A stretch of 64,000 nucleotides of DNA from Haemonchus contortus (Eukaryota > Nematoda > Chromadorea > Rhabditida > Trichostrongylidae), in assembly GCA_000469685.2 (NCBI GenBank), contig LS997566.1:28217432-28281431 (forward strand). Reading direction: 5' to 3'. The notes under the pieces were generated by a model. That model did not search any database. It was not told the origin of the DNA and worked only from the letters and a program-made list of their open reading frames with translations. This document shows positions 42,085-53,732 of this stretch, one piece after another (the stretch's first letter is position 1; the number at the start of each line of letters is the position of its first letter). Position numbers and translations under genes: made by a program.

Positions 42085-42900
42085 ACGGCAGAAACGCGAC
42101 CGCGTCAGGCGACCTCAACGGTTGAGTGGCACAAATCTGTTACCCCAAGTTCCGAGGGATCGATCCAGAAGACCTGGAGCAACGCTGTGAAAGTCATCCC
42201 GCGGTGTGGGAGAGCCTCAAGGTGGATTCCGAGAAGATGAAGATGAACTAATCGTGGAACGATGAAATTCCACGAGTTGTTATACGGAAGAAAGCTTTTT
42301 TCAAACGCCGCCAAAGGACGCAAGCTTAAGGAACCTAGCTGCCGATAGAATCTGCAAGAGTCTTGCCAAAGCTGCCGTAGCAAAGGCAGAGTACGAAAAA
42401 GGGCGAATATACGAGAAGCTCGAGGGTAAAGAATCAGATATTCCTTTCCCTCTGGTCAATGCGCGGCATTGGGCTACGCAAGACATTGAAACAATGAGGA
42501 CTGTAAGGACAGGGATGATGCGAATCTGAGGAAGTCTGGTGAGATGAGGCGCAGATGGAAGGAATAATTGACATGCTCCTGAACGAAAATTCAACCGTGA
42601 GGAAAGGTCTCAAATACTGGCGATGGCCGGCCCCATTGCTCTCTGGACGGAAGATAGAGACCATCCAGCAATAGTGAAGACCAAGGCTCTGAAGGCAACT
42701 GATCTGGATGGGTTAGCAACCAGGCAATGAAAGGCGAGCAAAAAGGACGTGATAAAGTGGTTGACCCGGTTCCTGAACACCGCGACTGCTGAAAGAAGAA
42801 TACAAGACAATCAGTCCTCTTAAGAACGCTTCGCGATCAAAGCGTTCCAGGACTAAAACAAGACCTGCTCTGAGCTCGTTCCTCTTCCTGCTCAAAAGGA
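42085..42900 (+). pseudogene. RTE-like element, linker and start of reverse transcriptase (right half of split element)
   Basis: This continues the endonuclease fragment that ends at 37509. In shifting + frames one reads AVAKAEYEKGRIYEKLEGKES and NARHWATQDIETM (about 42370-42500), typical of the linker before the reverse transcriptase. Then come KATDLDGLATRQ (degenerate GPDG box, about 42690) and KWLTRFLNTATAERRI (about 42755-42800). The last matches KWLTRFLNTVTAEGRI of the element at 62.5-64 kb almost exactly. Everything 3' of this is missing or unrecognisable. Confidence 0.8.
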
Positions 42901-43683
42901 TCTTATTACCTAAGAACTCGTGAAAGTATTACGGAAGACCATACTGCATGTTGATCACATCGCCCTGAAAGCATTTGCAAAGCCCGGAAGTTATCCATGT
43001 GCGGAAATCATTGTCGACCTTGCCCGCGAGACCGATACCTCCTTTGATACCATTTACCGAACTGTGCCCAAAGAAGGAGATGGGCAGGAAGCTGAGGGAA
43101 TAGGTACCGCAGTTTCTTACAGGAGAACTTCAAGATCGAAATGATACCTAGCATCCAAAGCACACCTAGACAACAACTTACTAGTGTTTATTGAAGAAAG
43201 AAGTTGTCGGGTGCCCATATGCTACCTACCCATATGCTGGGAATGGGTTGCTGTCATCACCATGGTCTTAATATACCACTAAAATATCAGTTTCCGATCT
43301 ACTTTGTTCATTTTATACGGAAGGAGTACTTGGTTGGCTTTGGCATGCTTGTGTGAAAGCGCCCATTGCCTTTACATCACTACCGCCTGAGAACTATGCA
43401 ACGTTCTATGCAGAAAACTCACAGCTCCATAGAACGGACTAAAAATTGACTACTCTCAGCACTTCTTTTGCAATAATTTTCGCACAATTCAATCGTTCTT
43501 TATTTGAAAAACTGTTGATCTGATGACATGGTCAATAATTATCAACAAAATAAACACTTCAACAATAAAATCAACAATGAAAACAAGCTGGCAATTCAAC
43601 AACAATCATAACAGTTCTGATTCTAGGCGTTTGACTTTCAACAATCGGCATTCAACTATCTTTCGTACATCATAGCCTTGAAG
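42901..43683. other. Spacer, including helicase 3' UTR
   Basis: No gene is seen. On the minus strand an AATAAA (43504-43499) lies about 180 bases beyond the helicase stop and is the likely polyadenylation signal, so the lower part is probably helicase 3' UTR. A 74-codon + frame at 42920 has no recognised domain. Confidence 0.5.
43499..43504 (-). terminator. Likely polyadenylation signal of the helicase gene
   Basis: AATAAA on the minus strand, about 180 bases after the stop codon at 43686-43684. Other A-rich hexamers are near, so the choice is tentative. Confidence 0.45.
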
Positions 43684-46600
43684 CTAGGCATAGGTCTTCA
43701 CGTTCTTTCTGTACTCTTCCAGGGCTGGTTGGACCCATTCGTAATCAATGATCGATACATCCCTTTAATTCATAGGTTTCCCAAAGGGTATATCACAGAA
43801 ATCATAGTTAACCTCTACACTCGCTTGGTAAGTGTTAATAATGCAAGGATCTTCTTGCAACTTGGGAAGATATCTTTTAGACAACGGAGTAAATGACTTA
43901 TCCCTCGAAATGTAGACCGAGAACTAAGGAAAAGCTGTGCGATAAAGCCAGACATGCCAGTAATTTGAGAAGCTCACCCAAGGATAACCAAGAATCTCAA
44001 TCGTAAGATCAGAATACTTAATCAAACTTCATACTATGAACACTCCTCTCGCAGTACTGTAGGTTAGTTTGATTTGAAAGAAAGAATTTTAAAACATTAT
44101 GTCATACCTCGCATATAAGTCCGTCGTTTTCACAAGATCTGTGAAGACAATATGTCGAGGACGAGACTGCAATATAAACAAAGCACAATACTATGTTAGT
44201 GGATGATATCAAAAACCATGAAATCTGGAGATCACGGAGTAACAGCAGAACACTCACACGGCACAGTCTTGATGAAGGGTGAATCTTCAAAGTTGTACTG
44301 GGCTTGACTAGTAAGCGATAACGATCTTCCTGCCGACTGTACTCGCACGCGTTCATGAACAATCCACAAGCCAGCGCCTGTCTTGAACAGAAATACCATA
44401 CAAATACACACAATATTTCGAATACTTTGAGGGTTAACGTTAAGGGCTGAAGAGTCGAGGAATTCCTCAACAGAAAAAAACAGCTATAATTCGTAGTCCT
44501 CACCGCGCTTTTTCCCGTTGTGCGCCACATGAAATCATTTTCATGCCACATTCCACTGCAATTTCACGCAACTGTTTACGCACTTTCAATACCATTGTGA
44601 GATTCTTGAAATTCAGATGATTGTGGCTGCACCATTCCTAGAATAATCCGAGATTATCAAGCATCATAACTGCCGACAGTTATATGCACAAAAGTTGGGT
44701 AGTTGAATCTACCTCGTACTTTGGGCCCACCCCAATCATACCATCACTCCATTGCAAATTAAAAAGCGATCATCACTTTCAAAGCTGTGACATCTCACAT
44801 ACCTTTAAGTGCTGGGCATTCTTCTGTTTTTCTTGTTTGAATGCTTGCACCACGTTCATCACAGTGAGGTGGTCACTCTCGTTCGAAGCAAACCTGGGAC
44901 AAAAGTTCAGAGAGTACCATCTCAGAGCAATATAAAGGAAAATCAAATGAGAGAGAAATTAACACACGCTACAATTAACAGCAATTTTACTACCACACCA
45001 AACATCAACAGCCTAAACTAAACTGAAGCTAATAGTCGTTTAGCTTTCCCCTTTTTACAGTAAGATCTTCTTTCTTAATCACAGGTGAAAAAATTAAGTA
45101 TTATAGGCCAGGATAAGTTAAATGGTTGACAGTAAGCCATATCACTTAAGTGGTGTATAGGGCAAAGAAAAAAGACTAGAATGAAGGAGAAGTTGCATTT
45201 TTTCATGGTTTCTTGTCTGAAGTATAATTTCATCAAGTTTATGTTTATCCAATGCCATAATAACCCACCGGGCTCTTATTCGGTCGATATCTTGACTGTC
45301 ATTATATCCATCTTGTTCGAAAACAGTCTCACAATACATAGAAGCTATGATTGTCAACGCTTCTTCCATACAAGCCAATTCATTAGCAATAATGAGAACT
45401 CTGAAAACTATGAGCCTTCTCCACCTGGTTTCGCAAGTACATGTATGTTTGTGAATAAAAATTCACGATTAACATTTCATAAGAGAACATCGGTCAAAAG
45501 AAGAACAATAAGACAATACCTCGCCTGATCAGGAGATAGAGGGAATTTACAGAGCGTACGTCCAATAGGCGTCAAAACCATCTCCTTACCATTGACAGTA
45601 GCTGCTCCGAGAGCCTGAATCAAAAGTATTGAGGTAATGTTGACCATAGCAAGAGCAAAAATACATCTAACTGGCAACAAGAAAGTATATTAGAATCAGA
45701 GGCAGAGGCATGCAAGGAAATTCAGGAAATATCTGTTCCAAAGATACTAATCAACACGTATGAGTAAGTCGCACATTAAGACTATTGCTAAGTCGCACTG
45801 ATGAAGTCTATTTGAATATAAAAACTAGGAAACCATGTTGCTTTCTGTGTATTCCCGACTAAGGTGGTGAAATGGACGAGCAATTGAAAGGAAAGAAAGG
45901 TGCGCTGAAAGATAAACCGTTTTTCAGAGAAGTTTTTATTAAAAGTTTGCCCCAAATAATAATATTACAACGACCAATCGCATAGCAATTGAACCGACCA
46001 AAAACGTTCAGGATTATATAACTGAGACTGTCATGTTATCACATTCCACCAGATTTCCAGATTGCGAAGTAAAACAAAATGTAGTTGTAAAACCGTTAGT
46101 TAATAAGTGCTTACAGCAAAAACACTTTGCTACGCAGCGACCAAAATTGCGTTCAGATACCCTCTTCGCCACATAACCTTGACCAACCCTCAGAAATGAC
46201 AAGATCAAGAACTGTATCTTCAAATGAATTTTTGTGAAATTTCCCGTTTCTGCCACTGATGAACTAGTGGCAAAAACGTAAACATTTTTGGTAAACATTG
46301 GTAAACATTTTTGCTCTGTAATCTTGATAAAATACATGAACTTCAAGTTAAAACTTCTTGTCGGAGACAATCTAAAAGGGGTAAAGCAAACGGAGAACGA
46401 AGAAATATTAGAAACAAGACAGAAATATCACTCAGTGAAGTAGATATTGCTGTTTTTGAGGAGTTGGGTAGGTGAAGCAATGGAAAAACTTCAGAATCAG
46501 CTAATTTGTGTTGAACTCTAAGGACTGTAACCTAGGCGGAATCATGGATACCAGCTAAGTATTCAACAATAAAGATGACTGTATATGAGTAAAACCAGAC

Positions 46601-49600
46601 TAAAACAAACGAACCAGCAACTCTCGTTCAGCAGCTATCATACTTTCTTCTTCAGGCTGCTGAATTAGTTTTAACTTTCGAGGTCGTCGAAGTCCGAGGG
46701 CTAACATTTCCAACAACACCTTGAAACTTGCAATTTAATCCGAAGAAGAGTCTGATTTGAGCACAGAATATATAGCTGCTTTATCATAGCCTTCAAGGCG
46801 CTTGAAATTCAACGCAAAGAGCAACATTGAGCAAGAGAATGCTACTTTCTAATACTTACCGTAGCTAAATTACTACGGAGTACTTCAGGAACACTTGTAG
46901 CTTCCAACCTCTCGAAGTGGCGGAATGGATAAAGTCTGAAATATGGGCATAAAAACAAAAATAGAAACTAACTCAATTGAAATGAAGCATTCCGAAAAAC
47001 TAATGAGTCTCTTTGGCGAGTAGCTTACCTATAACACTTCCCTGGGGCCTCACGCCCAGCCCGTCCAGCCCTCTGGATCGCCTGCGCCTTGCTTATATCA
47101 TGTATGCGAAGAACATCTACGCGATTAGCAGCAGTGAACGACCTGTCGTGTAAACTAGGATTACGGTCTAAGAAGCCCATGCATATCATCAGTTGAATAG
47201 GCCGAATATTCTACGCTGTTTAGTGATGATTTAATGGCGCATTACGAGAATGCTCACAAGGTGCAGGAAATAAAACATGAAGACAACTGTTTTGAGAAAT
47301 GTCTAGCAATATGTATAGTAACGAACATGTTGATGAGTGAGAAGTCGGCGTCGGACATTTGGATTGCTCGGAAAGCAATTGCAACTTTTGAGTGTTTCAG
47401 AAAAAAATTCGTAACGAACGAACCTTAATTAATGATATATACCCCATTACATTTAATTATCTCTTATCATCCTCCTGATTATTTCATAGCTCCTATCCCA
47501 TTGTTTTATTGCATTTTTGGCAAAACTTGAACTGCACAAGATTTGACATCCTCACCATCGTCGAAGGTTTTCTCATTCAAAGGGTTCTACAACGAACGGA
47601 ATACATGTTATGATGGAGCGAGATCAGGGCTATATGATGGATGCAGCGTTTACTTTCAAACAGGCTTCGATAATTCTTGACGAGTTACCAAAATCGTATG
47701 CAGTCTTGCCTTGTTCGTCCTAGTGCAGCGCTTCTCCTTTACAACTCGCTATCTCCGGAGGGCTTCTTCGATACTTCATCGAGATCTTATAAGCAGAGGT
47801 CTCAGCTAGCATTCTGGTTCCTTCGGAGCATTTCAAACTATATTATACCTTTGTAATCACATCAAAATGATAGCGTGACATTCTTTTGATGATGATCAAC
47901 ATTGACCTCGTTTGTGCAGGTTCCTCCGGCACTGACCATGATCGTTTGCGAGTAGCCTTATAATAAACAACCCGATTTTCATTGTTATCCATTATTTGCT
48001 TCAAGAAATGGGCACCTTCATTGCGGCTGAAGTGCAAAACTTAAATACTATCGTGACGTCTAGTGAACCTCTTTCAACACATGTGGCACCTCAACATACA
48101 GCTTTTTAACCAGTCAGAGTTTTCGATACCCTCGTGGCTACTTCCATGCAAGTGTCGGCCTTTCCAGCAACACTCGTACATAGCATGACGGTCAGCTCCG
48201 GTACATCCCGTACAATAGCATGACGGTACAGTCAGCTTGGTCAATATCATCATTGATCATATCAATCACTACTCGTCATCACAACAAACATTGGTGGACC
48301 AGCATTTACATGCTCTCTAAGATTAGGCGCGCTCAGCTTTTGCACAACATATACACATTATTAAAAACTTCAGCAGATTTTGGACAAAGTAAGGTGAAAT
48401 GAAAGTACTCCATCTGAAACTACGTGTTCAAACTGTTTAAAAAATTACGATTCAAACAGCATTGAAACTACTAAAAAGAAGACTTAGTTCTGAAAATCGC
48501 AATTACTTACTTACAGCAATCCAATACTTCGACACCATGAAGTAATATGAATTTTTTACTTATTCAACTAAAGGCCCCAATGCTCAGGTCAGCCTCATTC
48601 TCCCCTCTCTAATGACACTTGTCTCAGGAATACAACTTACCTTGTCTTAACTTTTCCGGAATCGATTACTACGCGTACTCCTGGGATAGTAAGCGATGTT
48701 TCTGCGATATTCGTGGCCAGCACGACTTTTCGGTGGCCCTAGCAAAGCAGAAATTAAAAAGGGAGTCGATTACACATGTTAAATGTGTTGGAGTTGGAAA
48801 AAACAGGATTCTCTGTCTCTTATAGTCAAAGTTTGATTCAACAAAAATTTTAAATTCTGCTTACACAAGAATTGCAGTGAGACACCTTAATTAATACCAT
48901 AAAGCGGAGCGTCAGTGAACTCCACAAAAACTCACGACTATCAATGAAATATAGCCACAAATGAAAAAGGAAATCTTCACTCAACAACTCACCTCCGGTG
49001 GCGGCTCGAACGCCCTCATTTGAGCAACACTGCTCATCGCTGCAAACAGTGGAACAGGGAAAATAGGAGAGGTGAAATGCTCATTCAGTTCCTTCAGTTT
49101 TTTGGCTGCACCCTCGATCTCCTCGCGACCCGTCAAGAAAACAAGAAAATGATCACTTAAAATGACACAACAGAGGGAAAGACATGGTAGAAAAGAAAAA
49201 GAATTAACAGACCACTCAAAAACCCTAGATTCAATTGAAGTATAAACCGCTGCCTACATCAACTAGACCTGATACCTTAAAGGTTCTTCTTGATGTAAAT
49301 CTTTGATGCAGACAAGAGCATTGTAGACATAGTCAGCATTATCCGGATTCAGCTCTGCGTGATAGATCTGAAGAAAACTCCGGCTTCCCTGAGACCTCAT
49401 GCGAAACATTTATAAAAGCTTGTATATTGTAAAGCAAACAAACCTCAACAGGAAAAGTTCGACCTTTGACAACAAATACTGGAGCATCGTTGAAGAATTT
49501 CGAGAAAAGTTCAGCCTCCAGGGTAGCAGACATGATGACTATGCGAAGTGGAAGCATGTCGGTTTCCTTCCGTTGCCGCTGACATAATCGCAAGACGTCT

Positions 49601-51038
49601 AGAAAATCTTCAGTAACAATTCTTCGCAAAGTCCTCGGAATGCACCAGAAACCTATCAGATGAGAAAGATACAGGGGAATTATAAGGGGTGAATTCGAAT
49701 GTGGATTCATACAATTAGTGCCATGATTTCAAACTTTTAGAGTTCTTCTTCTATTTCAACTGGTTACAGATTTCACATTAGATGCTCAGCAGTTTGAATA
49801 GCGAAGCAGATTTTGCTCTTGGTCTGAGCACCTTGAATTCATGAAACCCTGGCAGAAGCCGCAAGGGGTATAGACCACGTTATTTAGCCGACGTCAACGA
49901 TCGCCGGCCAACACAGAGTATGAGAGCAGCCAATAGCTAAGTCAGAAACACGGAGACACAAGCAGAAACCCTTACTTAGTAAGATGTCGGTATGAAGGCT
50001 ACGCTCGTGAGCTTCATCAACGAGTATGGTGCTGTAGTCTCTCAAAAGGGGATCATGGATGGCTTCCCTCAGCAGAATTCCATCAGTTAGAAAAACAATT
50101 TTAGTTTCCTCAGATAGCTCTCTCTCGAATCTGACATGATATCCGACCTGAAATCGTACGATCATTAGGCGTGAGCTTTTCATAGCACCAAAATTAATGG
50201 AAGAACGAAAATGACGCTTCTCACGGAGTGTATAACAGAATTCATAGAAGTGTACCTCTCGTCCCAAAGGTGAATTGAGTTCCTCGGACACTCGACTAGC
50301 AAGGGAAACAGCAGCTAACCGGCGTGGTTGAGTTACACCTATACGTCCTTTCCGAGCCAGCCCAATTCGAACGCAAAACTGTAAAATAAAAATCTGCATA
50401 AACTGATGAATAGCAGAGAAAAACAACTACCAAAAACCATAATTCACAATTTCACAATACTACCATAATCACGAGAAATGCACATTCCCGTAATCCAAAC
50501 TAAACCCAACCAGCCAATTTAATTGTTGCTCATTGCTTATTGTATACGTGAAGGTAAAATAATTTCCCATCCTGGGTTTCATCATAAAAAAGACGAGCCG
50601 AATGGTAGAACTTCAGAAAATTCGGCTTAAGTGAAACGGTTTCAACATGACTAAGAAATTTCATTCACACCTACCTGCGGCACTTGCGTACTCTTCCCAC
50701 AACCAGTTTCACCGATGAGGACAACAGTTTCATGGCTGTGAAGAGCTTCCATTATTTGGAATTCGACATCATGAATAGGCAACCGCGGGATGACAAGATT
50801 ATGCTAGAACATTACGGAACATGAAGCTGTTCATGTTGAGAACTTCGAACACCATGACTACATATTTTCCCAAAAAGATAATGAACGGCACCAAACGCTA
50901 ACCTCTCGCATTTTCTTCTGGGGTGGCATCTGCCCTTTATTCGTTGATACTAAATAACAAACAAAAACAATAAAATCTATGTAGATGAACTAAACCACAT
51001 GTCTATCACAAACCTCGAATGGTTCGTTTCTCCTTCAT
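43684..51038 (-). CDS. DEAH-box RNA helicase, DHX33-like, 19 exons, 688 aa
   Basis: DEAH-box RNA-dependent ATPase; DHX33 relatives act in ribosome and RNA metabolism. Exons (5'-3'): 51038-51014, 50949-50903, 50803-50675, 50378-50256, 50147-49976, 49652-49444, 49367-49276, 49155-48993, 48738-48641, 47142-47029, 46935-46860, 46719-46615, 45614-45520, 45400-45269, 44893-44803, 44637-44504, 44381-44258, 44166-44108, 43762-43684. All junctions are in frame and the stop is TAG. Human DHX33 is about 707 residues. Motifs: [10 protein letters not shown] (about 55-63), Ia TQPRR, II DEAH (about 152-155), III SAT (about 207), [21 protein letters not shown] (about 329), [10 protein letters not shown] (about 376-383). 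[18 protein letters not shown] begins the winged-helix/HA2 region, and KIHPSS plus the final [12 protein letters not shown] form the OB-fold tail. The alternative DHX40/DHX35 assignment is less likely because of the tail. Confidence 0.95.
47500..48200 (-). mobile_element. Degenerate mariner in helicase intron 9
   Basis: On the minus strand [31 protein letters not shown] (about 48025-47930) is the decayed counterpart of the mariner segment 'TGDEKWVLY.N.KRKRSW..P.EPP'. The first catalytic Asp has been lost. Further fragments of the following region occur to about 47500. No terminal repeats were recognised. It explains the unusual length of this intron (48640-47143) compared with its neighbours. 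Confidence 0.65.
49900..49945. repeat. Remnant end of the GGCTGCTTTCATAGT MITE family
   Basis: GAGTATGAGAGCAGCCAAT near 49918-49935 matches the right end (TATGAAAGCAGCCAAT) of the MITEs at 25.4 and 52.7 kb with small changes. It is preceded by CGCCGGCC. It lies in helicase intron 5. No second arm was found. Confidence 0.55.
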
Positions 51039-51593
51039 TTCCAGCTGCTACAGATTCTGAAAAAGTAGGAGGCTTTGGAAACGTAGTTTGAGAGAGAGGG
51101 TAGAGACACGGAAACCTTGGACGGAACGCTAATCTTGCAAAAATTAATCGCAAAATAAAACGCATGGAATGCAAAAACGAGACATTTCCTATCACGGCAT
51201 AACCCTATTTGAATACGCAGGACGCAGGACGGACGCACGTTATAGAAAGATGGATGAAAAATAAGGTAACTGTCTCTAAAATTATCTTCTCATTGGCGGG
51301 CTGCCGTGGACCAATTGCAAATCGTATGCCCCACTCACAAATGCGACGTCTGTCAAGTATCGCGGGCTGACCCGACGCATGCGAGGGCTGCGGCGCGACT
51401 TATTTCCGACGAATGCGCGCAACCGGACCCCGGTTAAATGCTTTCTTCCACTTTAGACTTCTGTTCCTAGTTCCTTCGTTCAGAATGTGTGTGGTAGTGT
51501 TGAGTTTCTTTTGTTATCTACTGTTATTGAAGATTTGTGTTTGCGCATTTTGTAATTCTTGAAATGGGATAGGAAGTTAGTTTTTTTTTTCAG
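51039..51593. promoter_or_regulatory. Shared upstream region of two divergent genes
   Basis: Head-to-head arrangement. On the minus strand the helicase ATG (51038-51036) is preceded by the acceptor TTTTTCAG ending at 51057, 18 bases upstream. On the + strand TTTTTTTTTTCAG ends at 51593, 12 bases before the ATG at 51606. Both acceptors lack an upstream coding exon, which suggests spliced-leader addition on both sides. The 0.53 kb between them contains a GC-rich block (51290-51440) that may be the bidirectional promoter. I see no known transcription-factor site that I would name. Confidence 0.6.
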
Positions 51594-51605
51594 GTAATTC
51601 TTGCC

Positions 51606-51680
51606 ATGGGATCCGGACGTGGGAGGCAACCCTATCGAAATAATGGTGCGGTGCGCGGTAATTTTAGTACGCCGTACGGG
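51606..51680 (+). CDS. First exon of an unidentified Arg/Gly-rich protein
   Basis: ATG to a strong donor (GGG|GTGAGT) gives 25 codons, MGSGRGRQPYRNNGAVRGNF and STPYG. The codons are phase 0 and the start sits just after a polypyrimidine acceptor, in a good context (GCCATGG). The RG/RGG-like composition suggests an RNA-associated protein, but no family is recognisable from 25 residues. The remaining exons were not found in the 3.5 kb downstream, which is filled with MITEs. They may lie further downstream beyond CR1 copy 2 or outside the window. It could also be an isolated remnant. Confidence 0.45.
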
Positions 51681-51949
51681 GTGAGTCTGGAGTAAGCTTT
51701 CGAGTCACACATACCTTTAACTTATGCTATTCTGAGGAGTGAACAGTTGAAGGGCAAATTCTTCCGTAATTGATCAGTCCCCACCTTTATCATGTTCATA
51801 TGCATTTGTTGCTTTTAGTTTAACAACGCGCGTTGTTTCAGCCGCCGACTGACCGACCGCGTTGCTGGCCACATGTTGACAACGCAGGATAGGTTCGGCC
51901 TAGAAAAGTAGAAAAGTACCAAAAAAGTAGTAACTTTGAATCGTATGTG

Positions 51950-52130
51950 CCCTAAGCAATGACATGCAGTGGCTAGCCGACGTGCAGTTGTGTTTGAATT
52001 CCTCCTACAAATCCTGTACCAGTTAACAAATCTGAAAGAACGGAAAGCTTGATTAGCCTGGTTAGGTGTCGGCCCAGGATTTATCTTAGAAAGGGCCCCA
52101 TGTGTCACTTCATTCTTTCTCTCCACCTTT
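51950..52130 (-). repeat. Decayed tRNA-derived SINE
   Basis: The blocks AGTGGCTAGCCGACGTGCA, CCTGTACCAGTTAAC and GGAAAGCTTGATTAGCCTGG follow the body of the SINE pair at 33.7-34.3 kb in order (GGTGGCCAGCCGATGTACA, TCTGGTACCAATTC, GGAAGGCTTGGTTGGCCTGG). The promoter boxes are no longer recognisable. Confidence 0.6.
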
Positions 52131-52703
52131 TACTAGAACGATCTACTGGATGAAGTTGTCCAGATAAGTGTTTGTCACAAGCTTAGGTGCGTAAACCTGA
52201 ACGCAAGATTTGGTATCAGCAAATGAACATAATAGTGGCAAACGATCGATTAATGTCGGCCGAAATAACAAGTTCTGCATCTGGTCACCCCTTCTTTATT
52301 TTTTGGCATTATGAAAGCCATGCTGGACCAAGCCATCTCGGCGCGCAACCTAGTCACTTGAATATCGTTGTGACTCAAAAAGCTCCCGTATAGGGCTCGT
52401 CAGTCAAGCTAACTCGCACGATAATCAATTTTGACTACCTCTACTTACGGCGGGAAGTATGAAGTGCTGCCAGACTATGAAATGTTCATGTGACCATTTT
52501 TTCTTTCTTCAAGGTTCAACATGCATTAACTTTTCACTCGTACTCTAAAAATAGGAGTCCACTCAGAAGCATAGAAACAGTCATTATATTACTTTTCTGC
52601 TTTGTGGGATGACTCGCGTAGGGGATTTCAACAAAGCGTTAGGATTCTCGAAAACCAACACATTAAGGTACAGTTCACGATAATTCATTGGGCGGGAACG
52701 TCA
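52131..52703. other. No feature recognised
   Basis: AT-rich spacer after the SINE remnant. No exon of the RG protein is seen. Confidence 0.45.
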
Positions 52704-52972
52704 ATGGCTGCTTTCATAGTTCGACTTGCGCGCCGGCTCGCAGTTGGAGACGGCCGTACATTTAGGAAGCGGCGTGCGAGCGGCTATGCGACGGCGGCCC
52801 TGTCCAAGCGTGTGACAGCAGCCATCCCCGATTTGCGGTATCGATCGGTAACCGCTGCTGTCACACGCTTGGACAGGGCCGCCGTCGCATAGCCGCTCGC
52901 ACGCCACTTCCTAAATGTGCGGCCGTCTCCAACTGCGAGCCGGCGCGCAAGTCGAAGTATGAAAGCAGCCAA
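52704..52972. mobile_element. Hairpin MITE, arms of about 118 bp
   Basis: Left arm 52706-52823 and right arm 52852-52970 are nearly perfect reverse complements around a 28-base loop. The ends are GGCTGCTTTCATAGTTCG and its complement, shared with the element at 25384-25588. It is GC-rich against an AT-rich background. Both strands read as the same 60-90 codon open frame because of the symmetry, so neither is a gene. A transcript across it would fold into a long double strand. Confidence 0.92.
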
Positions 52973-52984
52973 TGGCTTTCCCGT

Positions 52985-53517
52985 CTCGAACGACTCACGT
53001 TAGACGAGTGTCGAGACAATACAGATTGCAACTATTCGTTCAAGGACTCACACACAATCAGCTGCTCGCCGAGTGATGAGCGAGTTTTTTCTCCCATTCT
53101 TTTTTTCCTCTGTTATTCTTTTTGCTGCCGCGATCCCTTATTTGATTTCCCACTCCGAGAGGCTGAAAAAGGTGAGCTACTTTTGCTGTTACTAGGGTTT
53201 TTTTGTTTTCTCATGCTTATAAGTGAATGAATTTTTGCTTACAGTGAATTTTCGCTTAACATAGTCTGCTATTCGCACCAGGACCCACACGTACGCAGTG
53301 GCGCATATCGTACAGCCCGTCCAAACGCCTCACTCTTCTTCATTTTTTTGGTCTCATTCTCGTCCAGCCCCCTTCTTAACAGTTTTCCGAAGCCCTTTTT
53401 CACTTTGGAATCACCGATCCACGCAGTTTCTCCACCTTCGTCGCACTGTTTTCAATCTTGTCTCCCATTTTTCATCATATCTGGATTACTCAGAATTATC
53501 GTAAACTGTGCCTTTAA
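52985..53517. mobile_element. MITE of the TTAAAGGCACC family, truncated copy I
   Basis: Starts within the internal block CACGTTAGACGAGTGTCGAGAC and ends TGTGCCTTTAA (53507-53517). Over its whole length it is the reverse complement of 54393-54900 in copy III, including AGGCTGAAAAAGGTGAGCTAC against GTAGCTCACCTTTTTCAGCCT and CATCATATCTGGATTAC against GTAATCCAGATTATGATG. The other terminal part is missing at 52985, next to the hairpin MITE. Confidence 0.8.
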
Positions 53518-53732
53518 GTTCATACATAATTTATGTGAACTTTTTATATAGACCATGAAATATTGCTTCCAGGATTGACAAATTGCCTGTGTGATTTGGG
53601 GTATATCACATACATACAGATTATCGGAACCTTATTTTCAATCGGCTAGGGTAGACGCAACTAAAAACTTTTGCTTGTTCATTCGCAAATAAAGCATTAC
53701 TACAGATTCTGAAGCCTGGAAATGAAACTGGT

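Noticed and set aside
52602..52972. Open frames of 60-96 codons on both strands with the same protein text
   Set aside because: The identity of the two strands comes from the hairpin symmetry of the MITE, not from coding.
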